The notes: a model not told the origin generated them from the letters alone. Shown: positions 37,259-47,222, numbered from the stretch's first letter. The stretch: 64,000 bases of DNA from Roseivivax lentus (GCF_900156805.1 NZ_FTOQ01000001.1:124001-188000), one strand, 5' to 3'. Made by a program: numbers and translations.

Positions 37259-38098
37259 TCAGAAATAGGATCGGACAAGCGATCCGGCCAAGAGTGACCA
37301 GCCGTCCGCCACGACGAAGAACGCCAGCTTGAAGGGCAGCGACACGATGGCTGGGGGAACCATCATCATGCCCATCGACATCAGGATCGCGGCGACCACG
37401 AGGTCGATGATGAGAAACGGCAGGAAGATCAGGAAGCCGATCTGGAAGGCGCGCGCGATCTCGGAGAGCAGGAAACTGGGGACGAGAACCGAAAGCGGCG
37501 CATCCGGGCTGCGCTCGGTGCCCACCGCGTCGGGGCGCAGGTCGGCCATGGCGCGGAACGTGTCGGGATCGACGCGGCCGGCCATGAAGTCGCGGAACGG
37601 CGCCAGTGCGGCGGTGACGGCGGGCACCAGCTCGAGCTCCTCGTCGAGAAGCGGGACGACGCCCGCATTGTAGGCCTCGGTGAAGACCGGCTCCATGACG
37701 AAGTAGGTCAGGAACAGCGCGAGGCTGACGATCAGCATGTTGGGCGGGGATTGCTGCAGGCCGATTGCCTGCCGGAGGATCGCGAAGACGGTCACCATGA
37801 ACGGAAAGCAGGTGATCATGATCGCGATGCCGGGTGCGAGGCTCAGAAGCGTGATGAGGGCGATGAGTTGCAGGCTGGTCGCCGTCAGCCCGCCGCCCTC
37901 GCCAAGATCGATGCTGATCCCTTGCGCGGCAACCGGGCCCGCGAGGAGGGCGAGAAGCGAAGCGAGAAGAAAGAGACCGGGCGACGGCGATGCCCGGCCG
38001 GGCCGCTGCCCGAACGAGGCGCATCGCGACCGCCCGCCGTCTTTCGCGGTCCCGGGTCGGCCAGACGCCGCATGCTGGGGGGCGTTTGCCGGGCTCAA
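37259..38098 (-). CDS. fliP: Flagellar type III export gate protein FliP
   Basis: Integral part of the flagellar export gate (FliPQR). The family core is clear: ITLLSLAPGIAIMITCFPFMVTVF is spanned in residues ~76-105, then NMLIVSLALFLTYFVMEPVF, and the C-terminal helices with PFLIIDLVVAAILMSMGMMM. The predicted 279 residues include a long basic N-terminal extension before a hydrophobic signal-like segment (about 41-60), because the only coupled start is TTG 38098, which overlaps the fliN stop. A later start would still keep the signal. fliQ and fliR are not in this window. Confidence 0.9.
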   Translation of the reverse strand: MSPANAPQHAASGRPGTAKDGGRSRCASFGQRPGRASPSPGLFLLASLLALLAGPVAAQGISIDLGEGGGLTATSLQLIALITLLSLAPGIAIMITCFPFMVTVFAILRQAIGLQQSPPNMLIVSLALFLTYFVMEPVFTEAYNAGVVPLLDEELELVPAVTAALAPFRDFMAGRVDPDTFRAMADLRPDAVGTERSPDAPLSVLVPSFLLSEIARAFQIGFLIFLPFLIIDLVVAAILMSMGMMMVPPAIVSLPFKLAFFVVADGWSLLAGSLVRSYF

Positions 38099-38382
38099 CT
38101 GCGTCCGCTCATATCCGCGACTTCGGTCAGCCGCACCGCGAGGCGGGCGGCCTCGCCTTCCTCCACGACTTCCAGAACGCCGATGCCGATCAGCCGGTCA
38201 CCCACGAACAGCTCCACCGGGTCGTCCAGTGACTTGTCGAGCGTCAGCACGGAGCCTTCATCGAGTTTCAGGAGGTCCCGGACGAGTGGCCGCGCGCGCC
38301 CAACCGAGACGGTGATCTCGATCGGGACCTGCGTGAGCGGCGTGTCGGTCTTGGGGCGCGGGGCGGCGGCGGTCTCATCCAT
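38095..38382 (-). CDS. fliN: Flagellar motor switch protein FliN
   Basis: A 95-residue C-ring protein made of a single SpoA domain: QVPIEITVSVGRARPLVRDLL, LDEGSVLTLDKSLDDPVEL and the RLIGIGVLEVVEE strand, the classic FliN core without a long N-terminal region. The C-ring controls rotor direction and engages the export apparatus. It overlaps fliP (TTGA) and the upstream fliH-like gene by eight bases. fliG and fliM are absent from this window. Confidence 0.92.
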   Translation of the reverse strand: MDETAAAPRPKTDTPLTQVPIEITVSVGRARPLVRDLLKLDEGSVLTLDKSLDDPVELFVGDRLIGIGVLEVVEEGEAARLAVRLTEVADMSGRS

Positions 38383-38980
38383 TGGCGGTTCTCCGTGTTT
38401 CGGTGCTGAAACCCGTGATCGCGTCGCGGATCTCGGATGCCATTTCGGTCAGGTCGATGCGTTCTTCGCGGTCTTCGCTGAAGCGGATATCCGCCTGTCC
38501 CGGCGCAAGCGTGCCGTCGGCGACGACGGTGACGGGAAAGCCCAGATCACTGTCGACCAGCGGTTCCACCAGCGCCAACTCGCGCGGGCTGACCGCGATC
38601 TCGACGAGCGTCTCGCCGGAGGTGCGGGCATGTTCCATCAGCCGGTCCAGGAGGTGCCGCGGGAGGCTGTCGTCGAAGGCCGCGGGCAGGATCGCCGTGG
38701 CGATCTGGGTCAGCAACGGCTCCATGGCGGCGAGGATGTGGGTGTAGGCTTCGTGGTAGGTGAACGAAAGATCGCGCAGGTTCTGCGACAGGTCGCTGTG
38801 CAGGCGGCCGCCTTCCTTCTCGACGGCGGCCATCGCGTCTTCCCAGCCGTCGCGATAGCCCTTGTCGAAGCTCGCGAGATCGCGCTGCTCCTGCGCATCG
38901 GGCCCGGTATCGGCCGTGCCGGAGGCCGGCCCGCTGCCATCGGAACGGGCGAAATCCGTGAGCAGTTCGGTGAGTTGCAT
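38375..38980 (-). CDS. fliH: FliH-like flagellar export protein
   Basis: A 201-residue soluble protein between fliF and fliN. It has an acidic N-terminus, a helical region with YRDGWEDAM and AAVEKEGGRL (about 42-60), and a C-terminal domain with GTLAPGQADIRF, the pattern of FliH/HrpE negative regulators of the export ATPase. FliH sequences diverge strongly, so the name rests mainly on position and size; such genes in this group are often left as hypothetical. The ATG overlaps the fliF stop by one base. fliI, its usual ATPase partner, is not in the window. Confidence 0.7.
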   Translation of the reverse strand: MQLTELLTDFARSDGSGPASGTADTGPDAQEQRDLASFDKGYRDGWEDAMAAVEKEGGRLHSDLSQNLRDLSFTYHEAYTHILAAMEPLLTQIATAILPAAFDDSLPRHLLDRLMEHARTSGETLVEIAVSPRELALVEPLVDSDLGFPVTVVADGTLAPGQADIRFSEDREERIDLTEMASEIRDAITGFSTETRRTANG

Positions 38981-40617
38981 CAGCGTGACTCCTCCGGGCG
39001 GTCCTCGAGCCAGCTGCGCAGGATCTCGACGGTCTCTTCCTTGCGCTCGCCGATGAGCGTGCGCAGCCGGTCCACGGGATCTTCCGAGGAGAGGTCCTCG
39101 AGCGGGGCGAAACCGTTGCCGAGCGGCAGCGAATCGCCCATGGGCCGGAAGCCGTCGCCCATGTCGATCTCGCCAGTCAGCGGTGTATCGGCCTCGTCCA
39201 GCGGTGACGCTTTCGGCGCGGACGTGGCCAGTTCCGGCGCGCCCAGGCCCTGCGGTGCGGGCAGGGCGGCGGGCTCGGTCGTGGCGCGGGACAGGATCGG
39301 GCGGATCACGAACAAGCCGAGGACAAGCGCCACGAGCGCCAGCACCGCGATCTGGATCAGCCGCAGCGGATTGAGCGCCATCGTGTCGAACATCCCTGGC
39401 GCGATGGCCTCGGTCCCCAGGCCTTCGGGGGCGTTGAACGGCATCGAGCGGATGGTGATCTCGTCGCCACGCTCGGCATTGAAGCCCACGGCGGAGGCCA
39501 CGAGGTCGCGCAGGGCGGCCTGTTCTTCGTCTGCGAGGGGCGTGAAGACCGGCCCGTCGGGGCCATCTGCGAGCTCGCCATTGACGAGAACCGCCACGGT
39601 CAGGCGGCTGATCGCACCCGGCGCGCGCAGGATCTCGCGCGTGGTCTCGGAGACTTCGTAATTCACCCGCTCGCGGGTTTCGCTTTGCTGCGCCGAGGAG
39701 CTGTCGCCGCCCCCGGCCTCGCCGTCGGGCAGGTTCGAGGCCACGGTCACGTCGCCGTTGCCCTGGTTGTTCGACTGTTCCGACCGTTCCTCGGTATCGG
39801 AGGAGATCGCGACGCGGCCATCCGGATCGAGCCTGCGCTCGCGGATCTGTTCGCTTTCGGTCACGGTATCGACGCTGACCGCGACGACGGCGTTGCCCGC
39901 GCCGACACGCGCCTCGACGATGCGCTGGACACGGTTGCGCAAGGCCTCCGCGCGATCCTCGGACGAGGCCAGGCCCTGCGCGTCCTCCGCTCCGATCAGG
40001 CCGCCACGGCTGTCGATCACGGAGACATCGTCGGGCACGAGCCCGGGCACGGCCGAAGCCACGAGATACCGGATCGCCCGCGCCCGTTCCGCGTCCACCA
40101 CGCCGTTCGCGCCGGTGACCGACACCGAGGCGGACGGCGTCACCTCGCGCTGAAAGGGATTGGCGGCGGACATCGCGATGTGAACGCGTGCCGCGGATAC
40201 CTGCGGCGTGGCGAGGATCGTTCGCGCCAACTCACCTTCCTTGGCGCGCCAATAGGCGGCGTCGAACATCTGCGACGTGGTGCCGAAGCCGGTCAGCGAA
40301 TCGAGAAGCTCGTACCCCTGGGCATTGTTCGCGGGCAGGCCTTCGCCCGCCAGCGTCAGCCGCAGCGCGTCGCGTTCCGCGCGGGGAACCATGATGGCAC
40401 CGCCCTGCACCTCGAACGGGATGCCGCTGCTTTCGATCGCCGCGACCACGTCCGCCGCGGCCTGCGGTTCGAGCCCTGCATAAAGCAGCGCCATATCGGG
40501 TTGCGACGCCATCCGCGCCAATCCCAGAACAGCCGCGAACATCGCTGCGGTGGACAAGGCCACCGCCAGCTTCCGGCCAAGCGACAATCCGTTCCAGAGC
40601 GCCAAAAGCTGGGGCAA
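38980..40617 (-). CDS. fliF: Flagellar MS-ring protein FliF
   Basis: Builds the inner-membrane MS ring of the flagellar basal body. The 545-residue protein has an N-terminal membrane helix (about 13-35), the ring-building motif domains (LYAGLEPQAAADVVAAIESSGIPF, then HIAMSAANPF), and a second helix near 425-448 before the C-terminal FliG-binding tail. The start is TTG 40617, seven bases after GGAGG; there is no ATG in a suitable place. It heads the leftward fliF-fliH-fliN-fliP operon, opposite fliL, with a CtrA-like box between them. Confidence 0.92.
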   Translation of the reverse strand: MPQLLALWNGLSLGRKLAVALSTAAMFAAVLGLARMASQPDMALLYAGLEPQAAADVVAAIESSGIPFEVQGGAIMVPRAERDALRLTLAGEGLPANNAQGYELLDSLTGFGTTSQMFDAAYWRAKEGELARTILATPQVSAARVHIAMSAANPFQREVTPSASVSVTGANGVVDAERARAIRYLVASAVPGLVPDDVSVIDSRGGLIGAEDAQGLASSEDRAEALRNRVQRIVEARVGAGNAVVAVSVDTVTESEQIRERRLDPDGRVAISSDTEERSEQSNNQGNGDVTVASNLPDGEAGGGDSSSAQQSETRERVNYEVSETTREILRAPGAISRLTVAVLVNGELADGPDGPVFTPLADEEQAALRDLVASAVGFNAERGDEITIRSMPFNAPEGLGTEAIAPGMFDTMALNPLRLIQIAVLALVALVLGLFVIRPILSRATTEPAALPAPQGLGAPELATSAPKASPLDEADTPLTGEIDMGDGFRPMGDSLPLGNGFAPLEDLSSEDPVDRLRTLIGERKEETVEILRSWLEDRPEESR

Positions 40618-40677
40618 GTCCGACCTCCTGATTCCCGGTCAATTTCTTCGACCTCGCCCAGAATTCGCCGATCCCCG

Positions 40678-40692
40678 TTAACAGGCGGTTAG
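40678..40692. promoter_or_regulatory. CtrA-like binding box in the fliF-fliL intergenic region
   Basis: TTAA-CAGGCGG-TTAG matches the CtrA consensus TTAA-N7-TTAA at seven of eight positions. It lies 61 bases from the fliF start and 44 from the fliL start, so it could act on either or both divergent flagellar units. CtrA control of motility is established in Rhodobacterales; binding here is inference. Confidence 0.5.
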
Positions 40693-40735
40693 CTCATTCA
40701 CGTTTATCTGGTCTCGCGACTCGAAAGGAGTGCCG

Positions 40736-41272
40736 ATGACCGATACCAGCGTCGAACCCGGCGAGACCGAGGGCGAACCGGGCCCCGAGACCCGAAAAAC
40801 CGGCAAGAAGCCCCTGATCTTCGGGGCGGTTCTGGCCGTTCTCGGCGGGGCGGGCGGCTACGTCGCGGTCAGCCAGGGTCTGCTTTTCGGCGCGTCGGGC
40901 GATCCGGCGGGCGACGCCGAAACCGCCAAGCCCGCGATGCTTCCGGCGATGTATGACGGCGAAAACATCGCCGATGTGCGGTTCGTGCAATTGTCGCCGA
41001 TTCTGGTGTCGCTCGGGCCCGATGCGGGCGCGCGGCATCTGCGGTTCAAGGCCGCGATCGAGACGGTGGCGGGCGCCGAGGGCGATGTCGCCGCGCTGGA
41101 GCCGCGCATCCTCGACGTCATGAACGGCTATCTGCGAGCGCTCGAACCCGCCGATATCGAGGCGCAGGACGCGCTGTTCGTGATTCGCGGCCAGCTGACG
41201 CGCCGCTTGCAGCTGGTCCTCGGTGAGGACCGGATGCGCGATCTTCTTGTCATGGAATTCGTTTTGGACTGA
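40736..41272 (+). CDS. fliL: Flagellar basal body-associated protein FliL
   Basis: A 178-residue single-pass membrane protein that surrounds the stator and supports motor torque. A short acidic cytosolic N-terminus is followed by one membrane helix (about 27-48) and the periplasmic FliL domain, ending with the usual hydrophobic tail MRDLLVMEFVLD. ATG 40736 lies five bases after AAAGGAG; the upstream GTG 40730 overlaps that site and is rejected. It leads the rightward fliL-orf-motE unit, divergent from fliF. Confidence 0.92.
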   Translation: MTDTSVEPGETEGEPGPETRKTGKKPLIFGAVLAVLGGAGGYVAVSQGLLFGASGDPAGDAETAKPAMLPAMYDGENIADVRFVQLSPILVSLGPDAGARHLRFKAAIETVAGAEGDVAALEPRILDVMNGYLRALEPADIEAQDALFVIRGQLTRRLQLVLGEDRMRDLLVMEFVLD

Positions 41273-41284
41273 GGGGGGTCTCTC

Positions 41285-41662
41285 ATGCAGATCATCGCCG
41301 ATATCTTGCTGGCTGCCGGTGCCTTGGGCGCGGCTTTCTATTGTTACGTGCTGTCCAAGAGGCTGCGGGCCTTCAACGATCTCGAAGGCGGCATGGGAAG
41401 TGCTGTCGCGGTGCTGTCGGCGCAGGTGGACGACATGCGCAAGGCGCTGGGCGCCGCGCAGACGAGTGCCGGGGCCTCCAGCGCCTCGCTGACACAGGTG
41501 ACGGATCGCGCGGAGGATGCGGCGCGGCGCCTCGAATTGCTGGTCGCCTCGCTGCACGATCTGCAGGACGGCACGCCTGCACCATCCGGTCCGGCGCCCG
41601 CTCCGCGTGACGATGCGAGACCGGTTTTCGCCCGTCACCCGCGTCGCGAGGCGGCGGAATGA
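41285..41662 (+). CDS. Small membrane-anchored coiled-coil protein of the flagellar locus
   Basis: A 125-residue protein I do not recognise as a named family. It has an N-terminal membrane helix (about 2-22), a predicted helical/coiled-coil stretch rich in A, Q, E and L (about 38-93) and a proline-rich tail with ASGPAPAPRD-type repeats. It sits 12 bases after fliL and overlaps the next gene (motE) by four bases, so it is part of the flagellar unit. Topology suggests a short anchor with a helical domain, perhaps a scaffold for FliL or MotE; this is inference. Confidence 0.75.
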   Translation: MQIIADILLAAGALGAAFYCYVLSKRLRAFNDLEGGMGSAVAVLSAQVDDMRKALGAAQTSAGASSASLTQVTDRAEDAARRLELLVASLHDLQDGTPAPSGPAPAPRDDARPVFARHPRREAAE

Positions 41663-42294
41663 TCCGGCGGCGGGGCTCCCGCACCGGGACGCTGGCGGTG
41701 CTGGCCGGGCTGATGATTGCCTCGGCTGCGCTGCGAGTCGTGTCGGGCGCCGACACGCTGATCGCGCGCGCCGCGGGCGATACGGCGGATGCCGTTCCCG
41801 TGGCCATGACCGCCGAGGGCGATGCGTCCGAGATGATGGAGGCGGAGCCCGACACGCTTCTGGCCGCGCTCCGGGTGCAGAAGGCCCGGCTCGAAGCGCG
41901 CGAGCAGGAGATCCGGCTGCGCGAGAAGGCGCTGAAGGTCGCGGAGGCGGAAATCACCGAGAAGATGACGGCGCTGGTCGATGCCGAGGCGCGGCTGCGG
42001 CAGACCATCTCGCTGGCCCGTGGCGCGGCGGAGGCCGATGTGGCGGGACTGACGGAGGTCTATTCGCGGATGAAGCCGAAGAATGCGGCGCTTCTCTTCC
42101 GCGAAATGGCGCCGGAATTCGCGGCCGGGTTCCTCGCCCGGATGAAGCCCGATGTGGCCGCAGCGATCATGGCAGGGCTGCCACCGGACCGAGCCTATGC
42201 GATTTCGGCCATCCTCGCGGCGCGGAACTCCGATGTGCCCCGCGAAGCCACCGGCCCGCGCGCAACACCCGAAAGCACGCCCGAGGCGCGATGA
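41659..42294 (+). CDS. MotE-like flagellar protein
   Basis: A 211-residue secreted or membrane-anchored protein: N-terminal hydrophobic segment (about 9-30), a helical coiled coil (about 72-120, rich in E, R, L) and a MgtE-N-like domain (VYSRMKPKNAALLFREM, FLARMKPDVAAAIMAGL, ~130-185). This architecture matches MotE, a periplasmic motility protein first described in Sinorhizobium. It is the last gene of the fliL unit; the usual motA/motB genes are not adjacent. The C-terminal tail is short and alanine/proline rich. Confidence 0.8.
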   Translation: MIRRRGSRTGTLAVLAGLMIASAALRVVSGADTLIARAAGDTADAVPVAMTAEGDASEMMEAEPDTLLAALRVQKARLEAREQEIRLREKALKVAEAEITEKMTALVDAEARLRQTISLARGAAEADVAGLTEVYSRMKPKNAALLFREMAPEFAAGFLARMKPDVAAAIMAGLPPDRAYAISAILAARNSDVPREATGPRATPESTPEAR

Positions 42295-42337
42295 CGCCCC
42301 GGCCGAGGCGCTTGGTGGAAGGAGAAGGAAGCCGGGC

Positions 42338-42622
42338 TCAGCCCAGCAGCTTGCTGAGCTTCATGGCGACGCTCACGTCGCCCGACACCTTGATCTTGCC
42401 CATGGCGAAGGCGGTCATCGGGTTCAGCTTGCCCTTCAGGAGCTTCTCCAGATTGGCGTCGCTGATGCGGATCGTGCAATCGGCGGGATCGTCGGCGACG
42501 CGTGCCTCCGCCCCGTCAAGCGTGATCGCCCCGGCCTCGCCGCAATCGAATTTCAGCGACTCGGACAGCGGATGGCGGGTCAGTCCCGGCCGCAGCATGT
42601 CGGCAAGCTCTTCGAGTGTCAT
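42338..42622 (-). CDS. SCP2 sterol-binding domain protein
   Basis: A 94-residue single SCP2 domain, a small lipid-binding fold. The pattern EELADMLRPGL, the CTIRISDANLEKLLKGKLNPMTAFAMGKIKVSGD block and the C-terminal MKLSKLLG are characteristic. Bacterial stand-alone SCP2 proteins are thought to bind hydrophobic molecules, but none is assigned here. The ATG is preceded by a purine-poor region, so the ribosome site is weak. It stands between the motE and argG genes, all with different orientation. Confidence 0.85.
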   Translation of the reverse strand: MTLEELADMLRPGLTRHPLSESLKFDCGEAGAITLDGAEARVADDPADCTIRISDANLEKLLKGKLNPMTAFAMGKIKVSGDVSVAMKLSKLLG

Positions 42623-42702
42623 GGTCGGACCTTTCCCCTGGCGACGTGCTAGCGGGCTAGGCCGACGGCCCCGCGCCCGCAATCCGTGACGCTGCGGCGG
42701 GA

Positions 42703-43929
<1,227 letters not shown>

Positions 43930-44063
43930 GGATGAAATCCCCGATCACGTTGCGTTTGCGCGGCGCTTAGCCGGTTTCCGACCTACGGGCAAGCGGTGGA
44001 CCCTAGGCGGGGCCGGGGCGGCGTGCTAGCCAAGGCGCGATGTCGACCGAAGGACGTTCACCC

Positions 44064-44804
44064 ATGAAAGCCTGGGATATCTTTTCGCATTCCGTCCGTC
44101 TGGTCTGGCGCAATCGCTGGGATGCCTTGCGCATTTCGGGCGCGCTTTACGCGGCCTACGCGGTGGTGCAGGTGCTGTTTCTGGGCTCGTTCGATGCCGG
44201 GCCGACAGCCGGTGGCGACATGACCGATATCGATCCGTCCGAGGCCAGCGGCATGGTCGTCGCGATCCTGTTGCAATTCGCCATCACCCTCTGGATCGCG
44301 GTCGCCTGGCACCGTTTCGTCCTGCTCGAGGAATACCCCGGAGGATGGCTGCCGCGCTTCCACGGCGGCGCGATCCTGTCCTATCTCTGGCGCTCGATCG
44401 TGATCGGCTTCGCAATCGCGCTGGTGATCGTGTTGCCCGCGACGCTGGTTGCGACCATCGCCCCGGTCCTGTCGGTCTTCGCGATCCTGGCGGGCCTGTT
44501 CTTTGCCATCGTCTTCGGCTTTCGGCTGGCACCGGCCCTGCCGGCCGCCGCCATGGGCACGCAGGTCGGCTTCAAGGAGGCTTGGGACGCCACGCGCGGC
44601 GAAACCGGCACCGCCATCGCGCTGGCCTTCATCGGTGTCTTCGCGGCGATCCTGATCCAGATGCCGATCTTCGTGATCGCGGCCTTGTCCGAGGGGCTGG
44701 GGAACATTGCCTTCATCGTGGTGAACTGGTTCGTCACTCTCGTGTCGGCCTCCGTCCTGACCACGCTTTACGGCCATTACGTGCAGGGCCGACCAATCGA
44801 GTGA
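44064..44804 (+). CDS. Membrane protein of unknown function
   Basis: A 246-residue inner-membrane protein with about five hydrophobic segments (roughly residues 26-42, 67-87, 112-134, 136-160, 190-215 and 222-240). I do not recognise a named domain, although the pattern of long helices without charged active sites resembles uncharacterised YIP1-like membrane proteins. ATG 44064 has AAGGACG upstream; an in-frame ATG at 44040 is possible. It is followed by ilvA after 38 bases with no clear terminator, so the two may be cotranscribed. Confidence 0.75.
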   Translation: MKAWDIFSHSVRLVWRNRWDALRISGALYAAYAVVQVLFLGSFDAGPTAGGDMTDIDPSEASGMVVAILLQFAITLWIAVAWHRFVLLEEYPGGWLPRFHGGAILSYLWRSIVIGFAIALVIVLPATLVATIAPVLSVFAILAGLFFAIVFGFRLAPALPAAAMGTQVGFKEAWDATRGETGTAIALAFIGVFAAILIQMPIFVIAALSEGLGNIAFIVVNWFVTLVSASVLTTLYGHYVQGRPIE

Positions 44805-44842
44805 CGGCTTGCCTTGGCGCGGCCCATCGGCCACCAAGGGGC

Positions 44843-46069
44843 ATGAGCGAATTCACCGATACCGTCCGCGCCGCGGCCGACGCCATGCGCGAGGTCTTTC
44901 CGGCCACGCCGCTTCTGCGCAACGCCCATCTGTCGGATCAATACGGCGCCGATATCTGGCTCAAGCGGGAAGACCTGAGCCCGGTGCGCTCCTACAAGTT
45001 GCGCGGCGCCTTCAACGCGATGCGCAAGCGGCCCGACCAGGATCTCTTCGTCGCGGCCTCGGCGGGCAACCACGCGCAGGGCGTTGCCTTCATGTGCCGC
45101 CATTTCGGCAAGAAGGGCGTGATCTTCATGCCGGTCACGACCCCGCAGCAGAAGATCCAGAAGACGCGGATGTTCGGCGGCGACGCGGTCGAGCTGCGCA
45201 TGGTCGGGGATTACTTCGACGATTGCCTGCGCGCCGCTCAGGCCTTCTGCGCCGAGGCGGGGGGGCATTTCCTGTCGCCCTTCGACGATGACGACGTGAT
45301 CGAGGGGCAGGGCACCGTCGCCTTCGAGATCGAGGAAGAAATGGGCAGCCCGCCCGACCACATCATCCTGCCGGTGGGCGGCGGCGGGCTGTCGGCCGGC
45401 ATGCTCAGCTATTTCGGCAACGGTCCGAACTGGACCTTCGTGGAACCCGCGGGCGGCGCCTGCCTGCACGCCGCGCTCCGCGCCGGGGAGCCGGTGACCC
45501 TGAACAAGATCAACACCTTCACCGATGGCGCGGCCGTCGCCCGGATCGGAGAGCGGACCTTCGCGCGGCTGAAGGGCGTCGGGCTCGCCAACACCTTGAC
45601 CATCCCCGAAGACCGGCTCTGCACCACCATCCTCGAGATGCTGAACGTCGAGGGGATCGTGCTTGAGCCCGCGGGCGCGCTGTCGGTCGACGCGCTCAAG
45701 GATCTGGGCCAGTCGATCCGCGGCAAGCGCGTGGTTTGCGTGACCACCGGCGGCAATTTCGATTTCGAACGCCTGCCCGAGGTGAAGGAACGCGCGCAGC
45801 GCTATTCCGGCGTGAAGAAGTACTTCATCCTGCGCCTTCCGCAGCGGCCGGGTGCGCTGCGCGACTTCCTCGAGACGCTGGGCCCCGAGGACGACATCGC
45901 TCGGTTCGAATACCTGAAGAAATCCGCGCGGAATTTCGGCTCGGTCCTGATCGGGATCGAGACCACCCATGCGCGGAATTTCGACCGGCTCTTTGCGGAT
46001 CTCGACGAGCAGGGCTTCACCTATCAGGACATCACCGAGGACGAGGTCCTGGCGGAATTCCTGATCTGA
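44843..46069 (+). CDS. ilvA: Threonine ammonia-lyase (threonine dehydratase)
   Basis: PLP enzyme that deaminates threonine to 2-oxobutanoate, the start of isoleucine synthesis. The 408-residue protein has the PLP lysine at Lys52 in SYKLRGAFN, the SAGNHAQG motif, the phosphate-binding GGGGLSAG loop and a single C-terminal ACT-like domain (about 325-405), so it is the shorter IlvA form. ATG 44843 is preceded by AAGGGG. Its TGA overlaps the downstream SDR start (TGATG). Whether it serves biosynthesis or threonine breakdown cannot be decided here. Confidence 0.93.
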   Translation: MSEFTDTVRAAADAMREVFPATPLLRNAHLSDQYGADIWLKREDLSPVRSYKLRGAFNAMRKRPDQDLFVAASAGNHAQGVAFMCRHFGKKGVIFMPVTTPQQKIQKTRMFGGDAVELRMVGDYFDDCLRAAQAFCAEAGGHFLSPFDDDDVIEGQGTVAFEIEEEMGSPPDHIILPVGGGGLSAGMLSYFGNGPNWTFVEPAGGACLHAALRAGEPVTLNKINTFTDGAAVARIGERTFARLKGVGLANTLTIPEDRLCTTILEMLNVEGIVLEPAGALSVDALKDLGQSIRGKRVVCVTTGGNFDFERLPEVKERAQRYSGVKKYFILRLPQRPGALRDFLETLGPEDDIARFEYLKKSARNFGSVLIGIETTHARNFDRLFADLDEQGFTYQDITEDEVLAEFLI

Positions 46070-46878
46070 TGGAGGTCGCGGGCCGCAGCGTCCTGATTAC
46101 CGGCGCAGCGCGGGGCATCGGGCGCGCGCTGGCCCTCGCCCTTGCCGATGCCGGTTCCCGGGTCATCGCCGTCGACCGCGACGCGCCCGGCGCCGAGGCG
46201 GTCGCGCGGGAATGCGGCGGTCTCGGTCTGGGCTGCGACGTGACCGACCCCGCCGCACTGGCGCGGATGGTGGAGGCCGCGCGCGGATGGGCGGGCCGGA
46301 TCGACATGGCGATCTCCAATGCCGGGATCGCGCGCGGGGAGCCGGATGGCCCGACCTCGGCCCCCGATGACGTCTGGCAACAGATGTTCGAGCTGCATGT
46401 GATGGCGCATCTGCGTCTCGCGCGGCTTCTCCTGCCGGAAATGATCGCGCGGGGCGAGGGAGCGCTGGTCAACGTGGCCTCCGCCGCCGGTCTCTTGTCG
46501 CAGATCGGCGATGCGGCCTATTCGGCGACGAAACACGCCGCGGTCAGCCTCGCCCAGTCGCTGGCCATTGAGCACGGGCACCAGGGCATCCGCGCCGCGG
46601 TGGTCTGCCCGCTTTACGTGGCGACGCCGCTTCTGGGCTATGCCGAAGCGGAGGCCCCCGCCCATCCCGGCGTATTGACCGCCGACATCGTGGCGGCGCG
46701 TATCCTCGACGGGTTGCGGGAAGACCGGTTCCTGATCCTGCCCCATCCCGAAGCCGCAGAATACGCACGGATGCGTGCGGAGGCGCCGGAGGCGTGGATT
46801 TCCGGCATGCAGCGCCTGCGCGACAGGGTGATGCGCGAGGGCCCGCACGATCTGCCCAGCCTTCATCGTCGCATCTGA
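46069..46878 (+). CDS. Short-chain dehydrogenase/reductase
   Basis: A 269-residue SDR with the NAD(P) motif TGAARGIG at residues 11-18, the NAG motif in SNAGIA, and the catalytic YSATK with an upstream Ser (VASAAG). The substrate is not predictable from sequence. It is coupled to ilvA by a one-base overlap, which may reflect shared expression rather than shared function. Its 3' end overlaps the HPt gene by 16 bases on the other strand. Confidence 0.85.
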   Translation: MEVAGRSVLITGAARGIGRALALALADAGSRVIAVDRDAPGAEAVARECGGLGLGCDVTDPAALARMVEAARGWAGRIDMAISNAGIARGEPDGPTSAPDDVWQQMFELHVMAHLRLARLLLPEMIARGEGALVNVASAAGLLSQIGDAAYSATKHAAVSLAQSLAIEHGHQGIRAAVVCPLYVATPLLGYAEAEAPAHPGVLTADIVAARILDGLREDRFLILPHPEAAEYARMRAEAPEAWISGMQRLRDRVMREGPHDLPSLHRRI

Positions 46879-47222
46879 GCGGGCGCCGCCGTCGCGGTGA
46901 CGGCCGCCGGGCCGGCGGCGAACAGCCTTTTCGATGCGTCGAGCGCGGCCTGCACCGCGGGAAAATCGACGGGCGCGCCATCGCCGGCTTCTGCCCGGGC
47001 TTCGCCCTCGGCACAAAGCTGCGCGAGCCGCGCAAAGCCCAGGTTCAGCGCGCTGCCCTTGATGCTGTGCAGCCGGTCGCGCATGGCCCGCGCATCGCCT
47101 TCCGCCTGCGGCAAGGCCGCCATCTCGGCATCCATCTCGGCAAGAAAAAGCTCCGCCACCTCGGCGAAATCATCGGCCCCGAGTTCGTCCGCCAGTTCGT
47201 CGATCCTGCCCCAGTCGATCAT
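46863..47222 (-). CDS. Histidine-phosphotransfer (HPt) domain protein
   Basis: A 119-residue single HPt domain. The phosphoacceptor histidine is H52 in HSIKGSALNLG, and the surrounding helices (ELADELGADDFAEVAELFLAEM, then CAEGEARAEAG) fit the four-helix bundle. GGGAGG precedes the ATG. It faces the receiver-PP2C gene across a 137-base divergent region, and such genes frequently form one phosphorelay. No histidine kinase is adjacent. The C-terminal ~20 residues are alanine-rich and overlap the SDR gene. Confidence 0.88.
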   Translation of the reverse strand: MIDWGRIDELADELGADDFAEVAELFLAEMDAEMAALPQAEGDARAMRDRLHSIKGSALNLGFARLAQLCAEGEARAEAGDGAPVDFPAVQAALDASKRLFAAGPAAVTATAAPAQMRR

